Below, piece after piece: positions 1 to 9,313 of a stretch of 64,000 nt of DNA (positions within the stretch are counted from its first letter, which is position 1; each line of letters begins with the position of its first letter). The notes below the pieces were generated by a model, which had not been told where the DNA came from, made no database searches, and saw nothing but the letters and a program-made list of their open reading frames with translations. Source of the stretch: Planctomycetota bacterium (GTDB lineage: Bacteria; Planctomycetota; UBA1135; GCA-002686595); the NCBI GenBank assembly GCA_016220085.1, contig JACRIN010000065.1, forward strand, positions 1 through 64,000. The letters run 5' to 3'. The position numbers were made by a program, and so were the translations under genes.

Positions 1-150
1 GCAGTCGGGACGCGGGCAGAAACGGGGTTGGAATGCCATGGCGAGTCGACCCTCCTTTGGAGTCCAACTCGCACAGACCGCACGAGCCCGCCGTGGTGGC
101 GAAGTTCGCGCGTTTTCGGCACAGCGGTGAGAGGCAGTGTCCCGAGCGGC

Positions 151-1344
151 TCAGGCGAACAGCGCGAACGGCTCGGCCGAGGTCGACGGCGTCACGTCGA
201 GCCAGCCGCGTTCGAGCGACGCGTAGAGCGCGCGGAAGTCGGTGGTGAACGCGATGTCGCCCTCGACGAGCTTCGCGAGGTCCGGCGGAGTGCCGTGGAA
301 GCCCGGACGCAGCGATCGGCCGAGGAAGAGCACCGGCGCGGCGGCGCCGTGGTCGGTGCCCTTCGAGCCGTTCTCCTCGACGCGGCGGCCGAACTCGCTG
401 AACACCATCGTCGTGACGCGCGAGCCGACGCCCTGGGCGTCGAGGTCCTGCTGGAACGCCGCGAGCGCGCCGGCGAGCTCGGCCAGGAGAGCCGCGTGAA
501 CCGGAGCTTGGCGCGAGTGCGTGTCGAAACCCGCGAGCTCGACGTGGAAGAGCCGCGTGCCGAAGCCGCCGGCGACGAGCTTCGCGACCAACGCGAGCCG
601 CTCGGCGAGGCGCGAGTTCGGATAGTCGCCCTTCGACGCGCGCGACGCGATCGCGCCCATGCGCTCCGCGGCGCTGTAGGTGGTGCTGGCGGCGCTGCGC
701 AGGAACGCGAGCTCGCCGCTGCCGCCGAGCGTGAGCAAGCTGTTCCGCGCCGCGCGCGTAGCCGCGGCCGAAGCGTGCAGCTCGAGTCCGTTCTTGCCTC
801 GCAGCGTCGGCGTGAAGCTCTTCTCGGCTCGCAACGCGAGCGGCAGGTCGCCGTCGCCGATGTGCAGCGCGACGAGCGAACCCGGCGCGCGCGCCGCGAG
901 CTCGTCGGCGATCCTGCCCATCCAACCGCGCGTGCCCGGAGGCCGGACGGGGTCCGCGGTGTGCCAGATCTCCATCGAGCGGAAGTGCGAGCGATTCGGC
1001 GTCGGATAGCCGACACCGTGCACCAAGGACGCGCGGCCGTCGGCGAAGAGCGGCGCGAGAGCGCCCATGCTCGGGTGCAGGCCGAAATCGTCGTCGAGCC
1101 GATGCAGCGTGCCGCGTGCGAGCGCGAGCGTCGGCCGCAGCTTGAAGTACGCGTCCTGACGGCCCGGCACGACCATGTTCAAGGCGTCGTTGCCGCCGCT
1201 GAGCTGCAGGACGACGAGCACGCGCTCGTCGGCGTCCGCGCGCGCGCCGAGCGATCCGAGCGCGCTCGCGGCGCGCGAAGTGAGCGGCACCGCGGCGGTG
1301 ACGGCGAGGCCGCCGATCAGGAACTGGCGTCGAGTGGTTTGCAT
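151..1344 (-). CDS. DUF1501 family exported protein
   Basis: The 397-residue protein starts at the ATG at 1344. It opens with a twin-arginine signal (TTRRQFLIGG, residues 3-12) and a hydrophobic stretch, so Tat export is expected. Family landmarks are visible: QLSGGNDALNMV near the mature N-terminus, a VHGVGYP segment, and the late signature SEFGRRVEENGS followed by GTDHG. The biochemical role of DUF1501 is not established; the fold is related to alkaline phosphatase/sulfatases. The gene lies 8 nt downstream of a DUF1800 gene, the usual partner in Planctomycetota, and the two are probably cotranscribed and act together in the envelope. A longer upstream reading frame reaches 1641, but it overlaps the DUF1800 gene and lacks a signal sequence, so I rejected it. 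Confidence 0.93.
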   Translation of the reverse strand: MQTTRRQFLIGGLAVTAAVPLTSRAASALGSLGARADADERVLVVLQLSGGNDALNMVVPGRQDAYFKLRPTLALARGTLHRLDDDFGLHPSMGALAPLFADGRASLVHGVGYPTPNRSHFRSMEIWHTADPVRPPGTRGWMGRIADELAARAPGSLVALHIGDGDLPLALRAEKSFTPTLRGKNGLELHASAAATRAARNSLLTLGGSGELAFLRSAASTTYSAAERMGAIASRASKGDYPNSRLAERLALVAKLVAGGFGTRLFHVELAGFDTHSRQAPVHAALLAELAGALAAFQQDLDAQGVGSRVTTMVFSEFGRRVEENGSKGTDHGAAAPVLFLGRSLRPGFHGTPPDLAKLVEGDIAFTTDFRALYASLERGWLDVTPSTSAEPFALFA

Positions 1345-1352
1345 CGTCGTCC

Positions 1353-2657
1353 TCAGGCGAGGTGGTATTCGGGAGCGGTCAAGACCAGCGCGAGCGCATC
1401 GCCGAGCGCGGCGTTCGGCGACGCGGCGGCTTGCGCGGTCGCGGAGACGGCGCGCGCGAGCTCGGGATCGACGGAATCGACGAGCAGACGCTCCAGCGCG
1501 GTCCGCGCGGCGTCGGCCTGCGTGCGCGGCGCGGGGGAGAGCTCGCGCGCGCCGTTCGCGAACGATTCGGCGACCGCGAGGCCTGAGTTGACGCGCTCGA
1601 GCCACGTTCCCGCGTTGATCCACGTGCGTCCGCCGTCCCAACCCTTGACGCTAGGCGGCCGGAAGAGCGCTTGGCCCATCCTCGCGGCGGCGTTGGCGGC
1701 TTCGAGCGGCGCGAGCGAGAGCTCGAGCGCGAGCTTGGTGCCGACGACGAGCTCGACCGGGCTCGCGATGCGCGCGCGACGCGCGTCGCGAGCGAAGAAG
1801 AGCTTCGACGCGAGCAGCGTGCGCAGCGTCTTCCGGATCGACCAACTGTTGGCGACGAGCTCGCCGGCCAGAGCATCGACGACCGCGCGCTCGGGCTCGA
1901 CGGCGACGAACTCCTCGATCAGGCGGCGCGCGACGAAGCGCGGGCATGCGGGATGCGCGAGCACGAGCTCGAGCACGTCGTCGCCGTCGAACTCGCCGGT
2001 CTTGCCGAAGATCGTCTTCGCGCCTCCGTCGTGCCAGTCCTTGCGCACGACGAAGCGGCGTCCGTCGGCGCCCCAGCCGGTGAACGCTCGCGCGGCTTCC
2101 TGGATGTCGTGCTCGTCGTAGCTGCCGATTCCGAGCGCGAAGAGCTCGAGGACCTCGCGCGCGAAGTTCTCGTTGGGCTGGCCGCGGCGATTCTCGTTGC
2201 CGTCGAGCCACACGAGCATCGCGGGATCCTTGGCGAGCGTGTGCAGCAACTCCCGGAAGTCGCCGAGGCCGAGCTGGCGCAGCGCGAGGTTCTGGCGGTG
2301 CATCAGCCGCACGTCGTCGACTTTCGCGATCGAGGTCGCGAAGTGGTCGTGCCAGAAGAGCGTGACGCGCTCGCCGAGCGGATCGCCGTCGCCGAGCAAC
2401 AGCGCCATCCACCAGGCTCGAAGGAGCTCCTGATTGCCCGAAGCGAGCAGGCTCTCGATCCCCGCGAACAGCGCCGGATCGTGTCCTCGCGGCGCGCAGA
2501 GCCGTTCGAGCGTCGCGTCGACCCCGTCGGCGAGCGCGCGTTCGAGCGTCCTCGGGCTCGCGCCGAACCCGGCGCGGCGGAGCAGGTGGGAAGCCGCGGA
2601 GAGATCCCACGGATCCTCGCGCGTCGGTTTCCAGCGTTCGAGCAGTGCGTGTCCCAC
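1353..2657 (-). CDS. DUF1800 family protein
   Basis: The 434-residue protein has DUF1800 hallmarks: HLLRRAGFGASP near the N-terminus, FWHDHFATS, NENFAREVLELFALG and KGWDGGRTW. The start is a GTG at 2657 preceded by AAGGAG at 7-nt spacing; the stop codon of the upstream gene lies inside this ribosome-binding region, so translation is probably coupled. No clear signal peptide is seen. It is usually encoded beside DUF1501, as here, and is thought to work with it in the cell envelope, but no activity has been shown for the family. Family assignment is firm; function is unknown. Confidence 0.92.
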   Translation of the reverse strand: MGHALLERWKPTREDPWDLSAASHLLRRAGFGASPRTLERALADGVDATLERLCAPRGHDPALFAGIESLLASGNQELLRAWWMALLLGDGDPLGERVTLFWHDHFATSIAKVDDVRLMHRQNLALRQLGLGDFRELLHTLAKDPAMLVWLDGNENRRGQPNENFAREVLELFALGIGSYDEHDIQEAARAFTGWGADGRRFVVRKDWHDGGAKTIFGKTGEFDGDDVLELVLAHPACPRFVARRLIEEFVAVEPERAVVDALAGELVANSWSIRKTLRTLLASKLFFARDARRARIASPVELVVGTKLALELSLAPLEAANAAARMGQALFRPPSVKGWDGGRTWINAGTWLERVNSGLAVAESFANGARELSPAPRTQADAARTALERLLVDSVDPELARAVSATAQAAASPNAALGDALALVLTAPEYHLA

Positions 2658-2661
2658 GGCG

Positions 2662-4443
2662 TCACTCCTTCGGCGCGGCGACGTCGAGGGCGAGCTCGAG
2701 AGCGAAACTGCCCGCGTCGAGGCGCCGCGCTTCGAGCTTCACGTGCTCGAGGAGCTCCGCGACGGCGAGCGCGCCATCGAGATCACGTTCGGCCTTCTCG
2801 CGGGTCTTGCCCTCGCTGAGGACGGCGTTCATCACCAACGCTTCGCGGTTGGCGATGAGCGCGGCGAGCACCGCGTCGCCGGCGATCTCGAGCGTCTCCG
2901 CGGTCGGCGCGCGCGCGTCGAGCTCGCCGGCGGCGAGCTCCCGGACGAGCTCCTCGACCAGCTTGCGGTGCGTACCGATCACGAAGATCTCTCCGCGCAA
3001 CGCGCACGCCGGCTCGAGGTTGTAGACGACGTCGACGCCCTCGCCGGGTTTCGGCGCCATCAGCTTCGCGTAGGAGACCTGCACGTCGCCGACGAGCTCG
3101 ATCTGGAGCTGCATCGGCGATTTGCCTTGCTGACCGCGCTCGACGTTCATCAAGCCGACGACGGTCTGGAACGCGCTCGGGAACAGCGGCCCGACCTGCG
3201 TCGGGTCCTCGACCCGCACGATCAACGCGGCGGCGGGGAAGGCGAGCTCCGGCTTCGACGCCGCGTCGAACCCGATGTCGCGCACGACGACGCGGCCCCA
3301 CGGCGCGAGCGCCGGGATCACCGTCTCCGAGATGTCGACGCCGCCGAAGAAGATCGCGAGGTTGGAGAGCGCTTCCGAGAACGCAGGCAACTGCTCGGGC
3401 TCGAACAGGTCGGCGCGTTTCGCGAACAGATCGGCGAGGTCGCGGTGCAGCACCCACGTCGCGACGTTCGCGCGGCCGTTCGGAGCGGGTGGGAACGCCG
3501 CGCCGGCTTCCGGCAGAAGCGCGACCGCCGCGCCGCAGTCGACGCCGTGGCCGACGAGCGACAGTCGCACGTCCTCGCGCTCGCACGCGATCGACAGCGA
3601 CGCCGAGCGCGCGCCGCCGAGCGCCGCGAACGTCGGCCCGAGCAAGAACTGGACGCCGGGCTCGCGCGCCATGTTGCGCAGCTTCTTCCAGCCCTCCGGA
3701 TCGCCGAGTTGGCCCTGTTCGGCGCGCCGATCGACCTCCCCGAGATCGGCGAACGCGAACACGAGCTCGTTCGGAGCGCGCGACTTGGCTGCGGCCGCGA
3801 AGTCTTCCGTTCCGGCGAGGCCCTTCGCATCGGCGGACGCGGCGAGCGCCAGAGCGTCGCGCAGGAACGCTTCGTCGTTCGACACGAACGCGAGCGCGTC
3901 GCGCCGTGCGATCGAGAGCTCCTCGCCGATGCGCCACACGTCGGCGCCGAGCACGCGCTCCATCGGCTGGTCGAACGCGCCGGCGTGGCCCGCGCGTTCC
4001 GCGGCGAGCGCGAGCAGCTCCTCGACCTCCTCGCCGAACGCCTTCGCGTCCGCGCCGCGCAGCACGAGCAGCGCGCTCGGTTTCGCGCGCCGGAACGCCA
4101 GCGAGAGCGCCGCGCCGCGCTCGGAGAGCTTTGCGACCGTCGGCAGCACCTCGAAGCCCGCGACCGCGTCGAGTCCGGCGAGCAGACCCTCCGGATCGGT
4201 CTTCCCGGCGGCGAGCAGCGCCCGCACGCGCGGTTCGGCGAGCACCGCTCTCGCGAGCGGATGCTCCAGCCCGCGACGCGCGAGGTCGGCGAGGCCCGGC
4301 GTCTCGACGTAGACGGTGCAGTCGGTCGGCGAAAGTGTCGCGAGCTCCCGCTCGGGCGCCAGCGGCTCGATCGGCCGAGGCTTCGGCCAGACGAACGGCA
4401 ACACCGGCAACGCGAGCAACGGGATCAGGATGTCGAGGCGCAC
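2662..4443 (-). CDS. exported DUF3352-like protein, function unknown
   Basis: The protein is about 593 residues, with an N-terminal hydrophobic anchor (ILIPLLALPVLPFVW) followed by a long soluble domain beginning with a TDCTVYVETPGL segment. That opening, together with the alternating alanine-rich helices and strands, resembles DUF3352-type proteins; this is a judgement from the pattern, not a search. I chose the GTG at 4443 because AGGAG sits 6 nt before it; a TTG two codons upstream would leave no spacing. It is the first gene of a three-gene minus-strand unit with DUF1800 and DUF1501, and its stop overlaps the DUF1800 ribosome-binding site. It may supply a membrane-tethered partner for that pair, which is inference. 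Confidence 0.75.
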   Translation of the reverse strand: MRLDILIPLLALPVLPFVWPKPRPIEPLAPERELATLSPTDCTVYVETPGLADLARRGLEHPLARAVLAEPRVRALLAAGKTDPEGLLAGLDAVAGFEVLPTVAKLSERGAALSLAFRRAKPSALLVLRGADAKAFGEEVEELLALAAERAGHAGAFDQPMERVLGADVWRIGEELSIARRDALAFVSNDEAFLRDALALAASADAKGLAGTEDFAAAAKSRAPNELVFAFADLGEVDRRAEQGQLGDPEGWKKLRNMAREPGVQFLLGPTFAALGGARSASLSIACEREDVRLSLVGHGVDCGAAVALLPEAGAAFPPAPNGRANVATWVLHRDLADLFAKRADLFEPEQLPAFSEALSNLAIFFGGVDISETVIPALAPWGRVVVRDIGFDAASKPELAFPAAALIVRVEDPTQVGPLFPSAFQTVVGLMNVERGQQGKSPMQLQIELVGDVQVSYAKLMAPKPGEGVDVVYNLEPACALRGEIFVIGTHRKLVEELVRELAAGELDARAPTAETLEIAGDAVLAALIANREALVMNAVLSEGKTREKAERDLDGALAVAELLEHVKLEARRLDAGSFALELALDVAAPKE

Positions 4444-4617
4444 GGGCAACTCCTTTCGGGTCGTTCTCCGCCGCCGTCTCGCGAAACTCCGCGGCGTGAA
4501 GCGGAAAGCTCCGAGTAAGCGCGTGGAAAATGCAGCCGCTCCACGCCGCGCGGCGCTGACAGCCTACGCCGGCCGGGGCACAATGCGCCGCCCTCGCGTT
4601 CCGGAGCTCTTTCGCGC

Positions 4618-6582
4618 ATGAAGTTCCTGCCGTCCCTCTCGTCGCCGACTTCGTCGGCTGCGTGTGCCGTCCTGCTCTCGGCGTCGATCGCCTTTCCCCA
4701 AGCGCCGCGCACCGCCGAGCCTTGCGTCGTCACGCCCGTGAAGACGAGTCTCGCGGCGGATGCGCCGTCGGTGTCGATCGTCGTCGAGCACGGCCGCATC
4801 GCGCGCATCGTGCCGGTCGGCGATCCGTTGCCGGCCGCGGTGCGGGTGATCGACGGCAAGGACCAGCTCGCGGTGCCGGCGTTCGTCGACGCGGCGAGTT
4901 GGAGCGGCTGCGTGACGCCCGAGCCGCGGATCGACCAGGACTTGCCGACGGATCTGGAAGCCGACGTGCAAGTCGACATGCGCGCGGCGAATCGCAAGGG
5001 CATCGAGCCCGCGTTCCGAGCCGCCGGCGCGCTCGACTTCACGCCCGACGAGCAGTCCGCGTGGCGCGAAGCGGGGTTCGGGCTCGTGCTCGCCGCGCCC
5101 CACGGTCAGATCCTCGGCGGGACGAGCGCGTTGATCGTCACGCGCGCCGCCGCGTCGCGCGACGCGGTGCTGATCCCAGAAGTCTTCGCGCACGCGGCGT
5201 TCGCGGCGACCGGACCGGGCTATCCGAGCACGCTGATGGGCTACACGGCGCAACTGCGCCAGCTCTTCCTCGACGCGCAGCATCACGACGAGCTCGCCGC
5301 CCGCGCGCTGGCCGGACGGCCGGGGCCGCGGCCGGCGTTCGATCCCGAGCTCGAGGCGCTCGCGCCGGTGTTGCGCCGCGAGCGACGCGTCGCGTGCGAA
5401 GCCCAGGTCGCGCGCGACATCGACCGTTGGCTCGCGCTCGGCGACGAGCTCGGCTTCGACGTCGCGATCGTCGGCGGCAACCAGGCGTTCGAACGCGCCG
5501 AGGTGCTCGCGGCGAAGCGCGTGCCGGTCATCCTGACGCTCGAGTGGGGCGACGAGCCCGACGATCCGGACGCGAAGAAGCCCGACGCAACAAAGGACGA
5601 CGCGACGAAGCCCGACGCGAAGAAGGACGACGCGACGAAGGACGACGCGACGAAGGACGACGCGACGAAGGACGAGGCGAAGAAGGACGAGGCGAAGAAG
5701 GACGAGGCGAAACCCGGCGACGTGAAGGCCGGCGACGCGAAGGCAGGCGAAGCGCAAGGTGAGCCCGCGAAGGGCGCCGAAGTGGGTACGGACGCGTCGA
5801 AGCCCGCGGAGACGCCGACGGGCGCCGCGACCCAGCCCGACGGGAAGCGCTACGAGTACGAGGAGCCGCTCGGCGTCCGCCGCGCCAAGCGCGCGCGCTG
5901 GGTCGAGCGGCGCGACTGCGCGAAGGTGCTCGCGGAGAAAGGCGTGCGCATCGCGTTCGGCACCGCCGGCGGCAACGCGTCCGATCTGCTCGGCAAGGTG
6001 CGCAAGATGGTCGAGGCCGGCCTGCCGCGCGACGTCGCGCTGCGCGCGCTCTCCTCGGGCGCGGTCGAGGTGCTCGGCGCGTCGAAGCTCGGCGCGCTGG
6101 AGCCCGGCAACGACGCCGACTTCGCGCTGTGGACCGCGGATCCGCTGTCGAAGGACGCGCGGCTCGCGTGGCTGCTCGTCGACGGCTTCGCGCACGAGTT
6201 CGACTTGACCGAGGCGCCGCCGCTCGAAGGCGCGCCCGACGAAGGCGTCGATGCGAGCGGCGTGTGGACGGTCGACGTGAAGTCGCCGGACGCGCCGATG
6301 CCGCCGCAGAAGCTCGACCTCGAGATGAAGCCCGACGGCACGGTCACCGGCACGTTGACCGCGACCAACCCGATGGATCAGCAGCCGATGATCTCCAAGC
6401 TCACCGGCCGCGTCGCGAAGAAGCAGATGCGTCTGTCCGCGAAATTCGACCTGGGCGAGCTCCAGATCGACGCCGAGTACGACGGAGAGCTCGCGGGCGA
6501 CTCGTGGAGCGGAACTTTGAGCGTCAAGGGCTCGTTCGGCGAGCAGAAGCTCGAGTTCAAGGGCACCAAGAAGCCGCAGTGA
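4618..6582 (+). CDS. amidohydrolase-like exported protein with missing metal ligands
   Basis: The 654-residue protein has a signal peptide (hydrophobic residues about 13-27, cleavage near AFPQA). The body follows the amidohydrolase layout: an early strand with VDGKxxAVPAFVDA, a late AEKGVRIAFGTAGG and a RALSSGAVEVLGASKLGALEPGNDADFALW end that is typical of imidazolonepropionase-type enzymes. The HxH metal motif normally following PGxVDxH is absent (VPAFVDAASWSG), so it is probably a non-catalytic or altered member. Residues about 318-365 form an Asp/Lys/Ala/Thr repeat. The C-terminal about 110 residues form a separate beta-rich domain (TGTLTA, SGTLSVKGSFGEQKLEF). A second amidohydrolase gene starts 14 nt downstream, so they are likely cotranscribed. 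Confidence 0.85.
   Translation: MKFLPSLSSPTSSAACAVLLSASIAFPQAPRTAEPCVVTPVKTSLAADAPSVSIVVEHGRIARIVPVGDPLPAAVRVIDGKDQLAVPAFVDAASWSGCVTPEPRIDQDLPTDLEADVQVDMRAANRKGIEPAFRAAGALDFTPDEQSAWREAGFGLVLAAPHGQILGGTSALIVTRAAASRDAVLIPEVFAHAAFAATGPGYPSTLMGYTAQLRQLFLDAQHHDELAARALAGRPGPRPAFDPELEALAPVLRRERRVACEAQVARDIDRWLALGDELGFDVAIVGGNQAFERAEVLAAKRVPVILTLEWGDEPDDPDAKKPDATKDDATKPDAKKDDATKDDATKDDATKDEAKKDEAKKDEAKPGDVKAGDAKAGEAQGEPAKGAEVGTDASKPAETPTGAATQPDGKRYEYEEPLGVRRAKRARWVERRDCAKVLAEKGVRIAFGTAGGNASDLLGKVRKMVEAGLPRDVALRALSSGAVEVLGASKLGALEPGNDADFALWTADPLSKDARLAWLLVDGFAHEFDLTEAPPLEGAPDEGVDASGVWTVDVKSPDAPMPPQKLDLEMKPDGTVTGTLTATNPMDQQPMISKLTGRVAKKQMRLSAKFDLGELQIDAEYDGELAGDSWSGTLSVKGSFGEQKLEFKGTKKPQ
5569..5712 (+). 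repeat. in-frame 15-bp minisatellite (DATKD-type pentapeptides)
   Basis: Within the amidohydrolase-like gene, GAC GCG ACG AAG GAC units, with AAG/GAG variants, are repeated about nine times and encode a charged D-A-T-K-D / D-E-A-K-K linker. The period is 15 bp and the frame is kept. It interrupts the barrel region and is probably a disordered surface loop. Confidence 0.85.
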
Positions 6583-6596
6583 ACGAGGACCACGCC

Positions 6597-9161
6597 ATGC
6601 AACGCTCGACCATCGCTTCGTCGCTCTGCGCGCTCGCGCTGCTCTCGTCCGCCGTGCTCGCGCGCGGCGAGCATCCGTTCGAAACCGACGCGGAGCGCAA
6701 GCCGCTGCTCGTCACGCACGGCTCGTGCGTCGTGCGCAACGTCACCATCCACTCCGCGGTCGGTCCGGCGACCGTCGGCGACGTCCTGATCGAAGGCGGC
6801 AAGATCCGCGCGATCGGCGAGGTCGAGGTCGGGCCCGACGTGCTCGTGCTCGACGGCACCGGCAAGCACCTCGCGCCCGGCGTCGTCGACAACCACTCGC
6901 ACATCGCGATCGACAGCGGCGTCAACGAGGGCACGCTCTCGATCACGGCGGACTGCGACATCTCCGACTCGCTCGACCCCGACGATCTGTCGATCTACCG
7001 CGCGCTCGCCGGCGGCGTGACGACGGCGAGGTTGCTGCACGGCTCCGCGAACGCGATCGGCGGTCGGCACGAGGTGATCAAGCTGAAGTGGCGCGTTCCG
7101 TACGCCGAGCTCGTGATGCGCGGCGCGCCGGAAGGCGTCAAGTTCGCGCTCGGCGAGAACCCGAAGCGCTCGAACTCGGCGCCGGGCTCGCGCTTCCCGG
7201 ACACGCGCATGGGCGTCGAGGTGGTGTTCGAGCGAGCGTTCGCGCGCGCCGCCGAGTACAGCGCGGAATGGAAGAACTACCGGGACGCGAAAGCGCGCGG
7301 CGAGGACCTCGCGCCGCCGCGCCGCGACGTGCGGCTCGACGCGCTCGCCGGCATCCTCGACGGAACGATCGACGTGCATTCGCACTGCTACCGCGCGGAC
7401 GAGATCCTGATGCTCTTGCGTGTTGCCGAGCGCTTCGGGTTCAAGGTCAAGACGCTGCAGCACGTGCTCGAGGGCTACAAGGTCGCGAAGGAGATCGCGG
7501 CGCACGGCGCGGGCCCGTCGACGTTCGGCGATTGGTGGGCGTACAAGATCGAGGCCTACGACGCCGTGCCGCAGAACGCGGCGCTGATGGACCAAGCGGG
7601 CTGCGTGACGTCGTTGAACTCCGACTCCGCCGAGATGATGCGTCGGCTCTACGGCGAAGCCGCGAAGTCGGTGCGCTATGCGGGGCTCGACGACGTGCGC
7701 GCGCTCGCGCTGGTGACGATCAACTCCGCGCGCCAGCTCGGCATCGAAGCGCGCACGGGCTCGATCGAGGTCGGCAAGGACGCGGACCTGGTGCTGCTCG
7801 ACGGCGAGCCGCTGTCGTCGCTCGCGAAGCCGCTGTGGACGATGGTCGACGGCGAGATCCAGTTCCAGCGCCGCGATGCGTTCGAGCTCGAGACGAAACC
7901 GGTGTCGATGAGCGCGCTGAGCGAGCCCGATCGCTCCGCCGGTGTCGCGTGGAATCCCAACGGCGGCGAGACGATCGCACTGGTCGGCGGACGCCTGCAC
8001 CCGGTGACGTCGAGCGACATCGAGAGCGGCGCGCTCGTGCTGCAAGACGGCCTAATCGTCGCGCTGGGAGCGAACGTCTCGATTCCGGCGGGCGCGACCG
8101 TGATCGACGTGACCGGACAGGACGTGTGGCCGGGCGTGATCGCGCTCGGCACGCCGCTCGGGCTCTTCGAGATCGGTTCGGTCGCCGGCACCGACGACGT
8201 GTCCGAGATCGGCGGCGATCAGCCGGACCTGCGCGCATCGGCGTCGCTCGCCGCGGACTCCGCGCACATCCCGGTGACGCGCACCAACGGCATCACGCGC
8301 GCCCAGACCGGTCCGAGCGGCGGAGGTCCGCTGCGCGGCCAGTCGTGCGTCATCCGCCTCGCCGGCGACACGTGGGAGGAGCTCCTGGTGAAGGACCGCG
8401 ACATGCTCCACGTCGACTTCCCGCGCGTCGCGAACGATGCGAAGGAGAAGGCGAAGAAGGGCGACGCGCTGAAGGCGCTCGAGAAGAAGTTCGTCGAGGC
8501 GCGCGAGTACGCGCGGCTGGTCGACGAAGCGCGGATCCAAGGCGTCGCCGCGCCGGCGTTCGATCCGCGCAAGGCGGCGCTCGCGCCGTACGCGAACGCC
8601 GAGCGAAGGGTCGCGGTGCACGCGCAGAACGCGCAGACGATCCTTGCCGCGGTGCGCTTCGTTCGCGAGCAGAAGCTCGACGCGGTGCTCTACGGTTGCA
8701 GGGAAGCGTGGAAGGTCGTCGACGTGCTCGCCGCGGAGAAGATCCCGGTGGTGGTCGGGCCGGTGCTCGACCTGCCGACCGACGAGTTCTCGCCGTACGA
8801 CGCGCCGTACGCGAACGCCGCGGTGCTCGCGCGCGCCGGCGTACCGTTCGCGATCGAGTCCGACGACGCGGAGAACCCGCGCAACGTCGCGTTCCACGCC
8901 GCGATGGCGAGCGCGTACGGGCTGCCGCACGCGGAAGCCGTGCGCGCGATCACGATCTACGCGGCGCAGATCCTGCGGATGGAGCACGAGGTCGGTTCGC
9001 TCGCGGTCGGCAAGGTCGCCGATGTGATCGTGACGCGCGGCGACTTGCTCGAGATCCGCTCGCCGGTGACGTACTCCTTCATCGGCGGCGTTCGCCAGGA
9101 CCTCTCGAACCGCCAGACGCAACTGTACGAGCGCTGGAAAAAGCGGCTCTCGCGGCACTGA
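6597..9161 (+). CDS. double-module amidohydrolase (imidazolonepropionase-like)
   Basis: The 854-residue protein has a signal peptide (residues 1-22, ending VLARG). It contains two amidohydrolase-type modules. The first (about 30-440) has the metal motif PGVVDNHSHIA, a second DVHSHCYR, TLQHVLEG, and the catalytic-Asp region SLNSDSAEMMR, ending with the family-typical SIEVGKDADLVLLDG. The second (about 455-854) repeats the plan (VIDVTGQDVWPGVIALGTP ... GSLAVGKVADVIVTRGD) but lacks the HxH pair. So the first half is probably catalytic on a cyclic amide or related substrate, and the second is structural or regulatory. The start at 6597 has a GAGGA box upstream. It pairs with the preceding gene, which also lacks HxH, suggesting a heteromeric assembly (inference). 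Confidence 0.88.
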   Translation: MQRSTIASSLCALALLSSAVLARGEHPFETDAERKPLLVTHGSCVVRNVTIHSAVGPATVGDVLIEGGKIRAIGEVEVGPDVLVLDGTGKHLAPGVVDNHSHIAIDSGVNEGTLSITADCDISDSLDPDDLSIYRALAGGVTTARLLHGSANAIGGRHEVIKLKWRVPYAELVMRGAPEGVKFALGENPKRSNSAPGSRFPDTRMGVEVVFERAFARAAEYSAEWKNYRDAKARGEDLAPPRRDVRLDALAGILDGTIDVHSHCYRADEILMLLRVAERFGFKVKTLQHVLEGYKVAKEIAAHGAGPSTFGDWWAYKIEAYDAVPQNAALMDQAGCVTSLNSDSAEMMRRLYGEAAKSVRYAGLDDVRALALVTINSARQLGIEARTGSIEVGKDADLVLLDGEPLSSLAKPLWTMVDGEIQFQRRDAFELETKPVSMSALSEPDRSAGVAWNPNGGETIALVGGRLHPVTSSDIESGALVLQDGLIVALGANVSIPAGATVIDVTGQDVWPGVIALGTPLGLFEIGSVAGTDDVSEIGGDQPDLRASASLAADSAHIPVTRTNGITRAQTGPSGGGPLRGQSCVIRLAGDTWEELLVKDRDMLHVDFPRVANDAKEKAKKGDALKALEKKFVEAREYARLVDEARIQGVAAPAFDPRKAALAPYANAERRVAVHAQNAQTILAAVRFVREQKLDAVLYGCREAWKVVDVLAAEKIPVVVGPVLDLPTDEFSPYDAPYANAAVLARAGVPFAIESDDAENPRNVAFHAAMASAYGLPHAEAVRAITIYAAQILRMEHEVGSLAVGKVADVIVTRGDLLEIRSPVTYSFIGGVRQDLSNRQTQLYERWKKRLSRH

Positions 9162-9174
9162 TCGCGGGAGATTC

Positions 9175-9190
9175 CGGGCAGCGCTGCCCG
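9175..9190 (+). terminator. possible hairpin after amidohydrolase gene
   Basis: The palindrome CGGGCA-GCGC-TGCCCG lies just after the stop codon at 9161. There is no T tract, so a terminator role is only suggested. Confidence 0.3.
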
Positions 9191-9297
9191 TATCGCCCGG
9201 CGCCCCGGCGCCCCGGCGCACCTGCGCTCGACGTCGGCGCGGTCGAGCGCCTCCCGGCTCTCGCGTTTCCAGCACCGCCCGAGCGCGTCGACCCCGC

Positions 9298-9303
9298 TAT
9301 CAT
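9298..9303 (+). promoter_or_regulatory. -10-like TATCAT box, kinase gene
   Basis: TATCAT lies 10 nt before the ATG at 9314 in an otherwise GC-rich spacer. No good ribosome-binding site separates them, which fits a very short leader. Confidence 0.5.
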
Positions 9304-9313
9304 CCCCGGCTCC

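Noticed and set aside
28-2121. 697-codon open frame on the plus strand
   Set aside because: It is the antisense shadow of DUF1501/DUF1800: Arg/Glu/Ala-rich, no domain, no ribosome site. High GC makes many such frames.
6725-9313. Kinase reading frame extended upstream through the amidohydrolase gene
   Set aside because: The upstream part is Arg-rich shadow sequence; the kinase begins at 9314 next to a TATCAT box and its first conserved residues follow.
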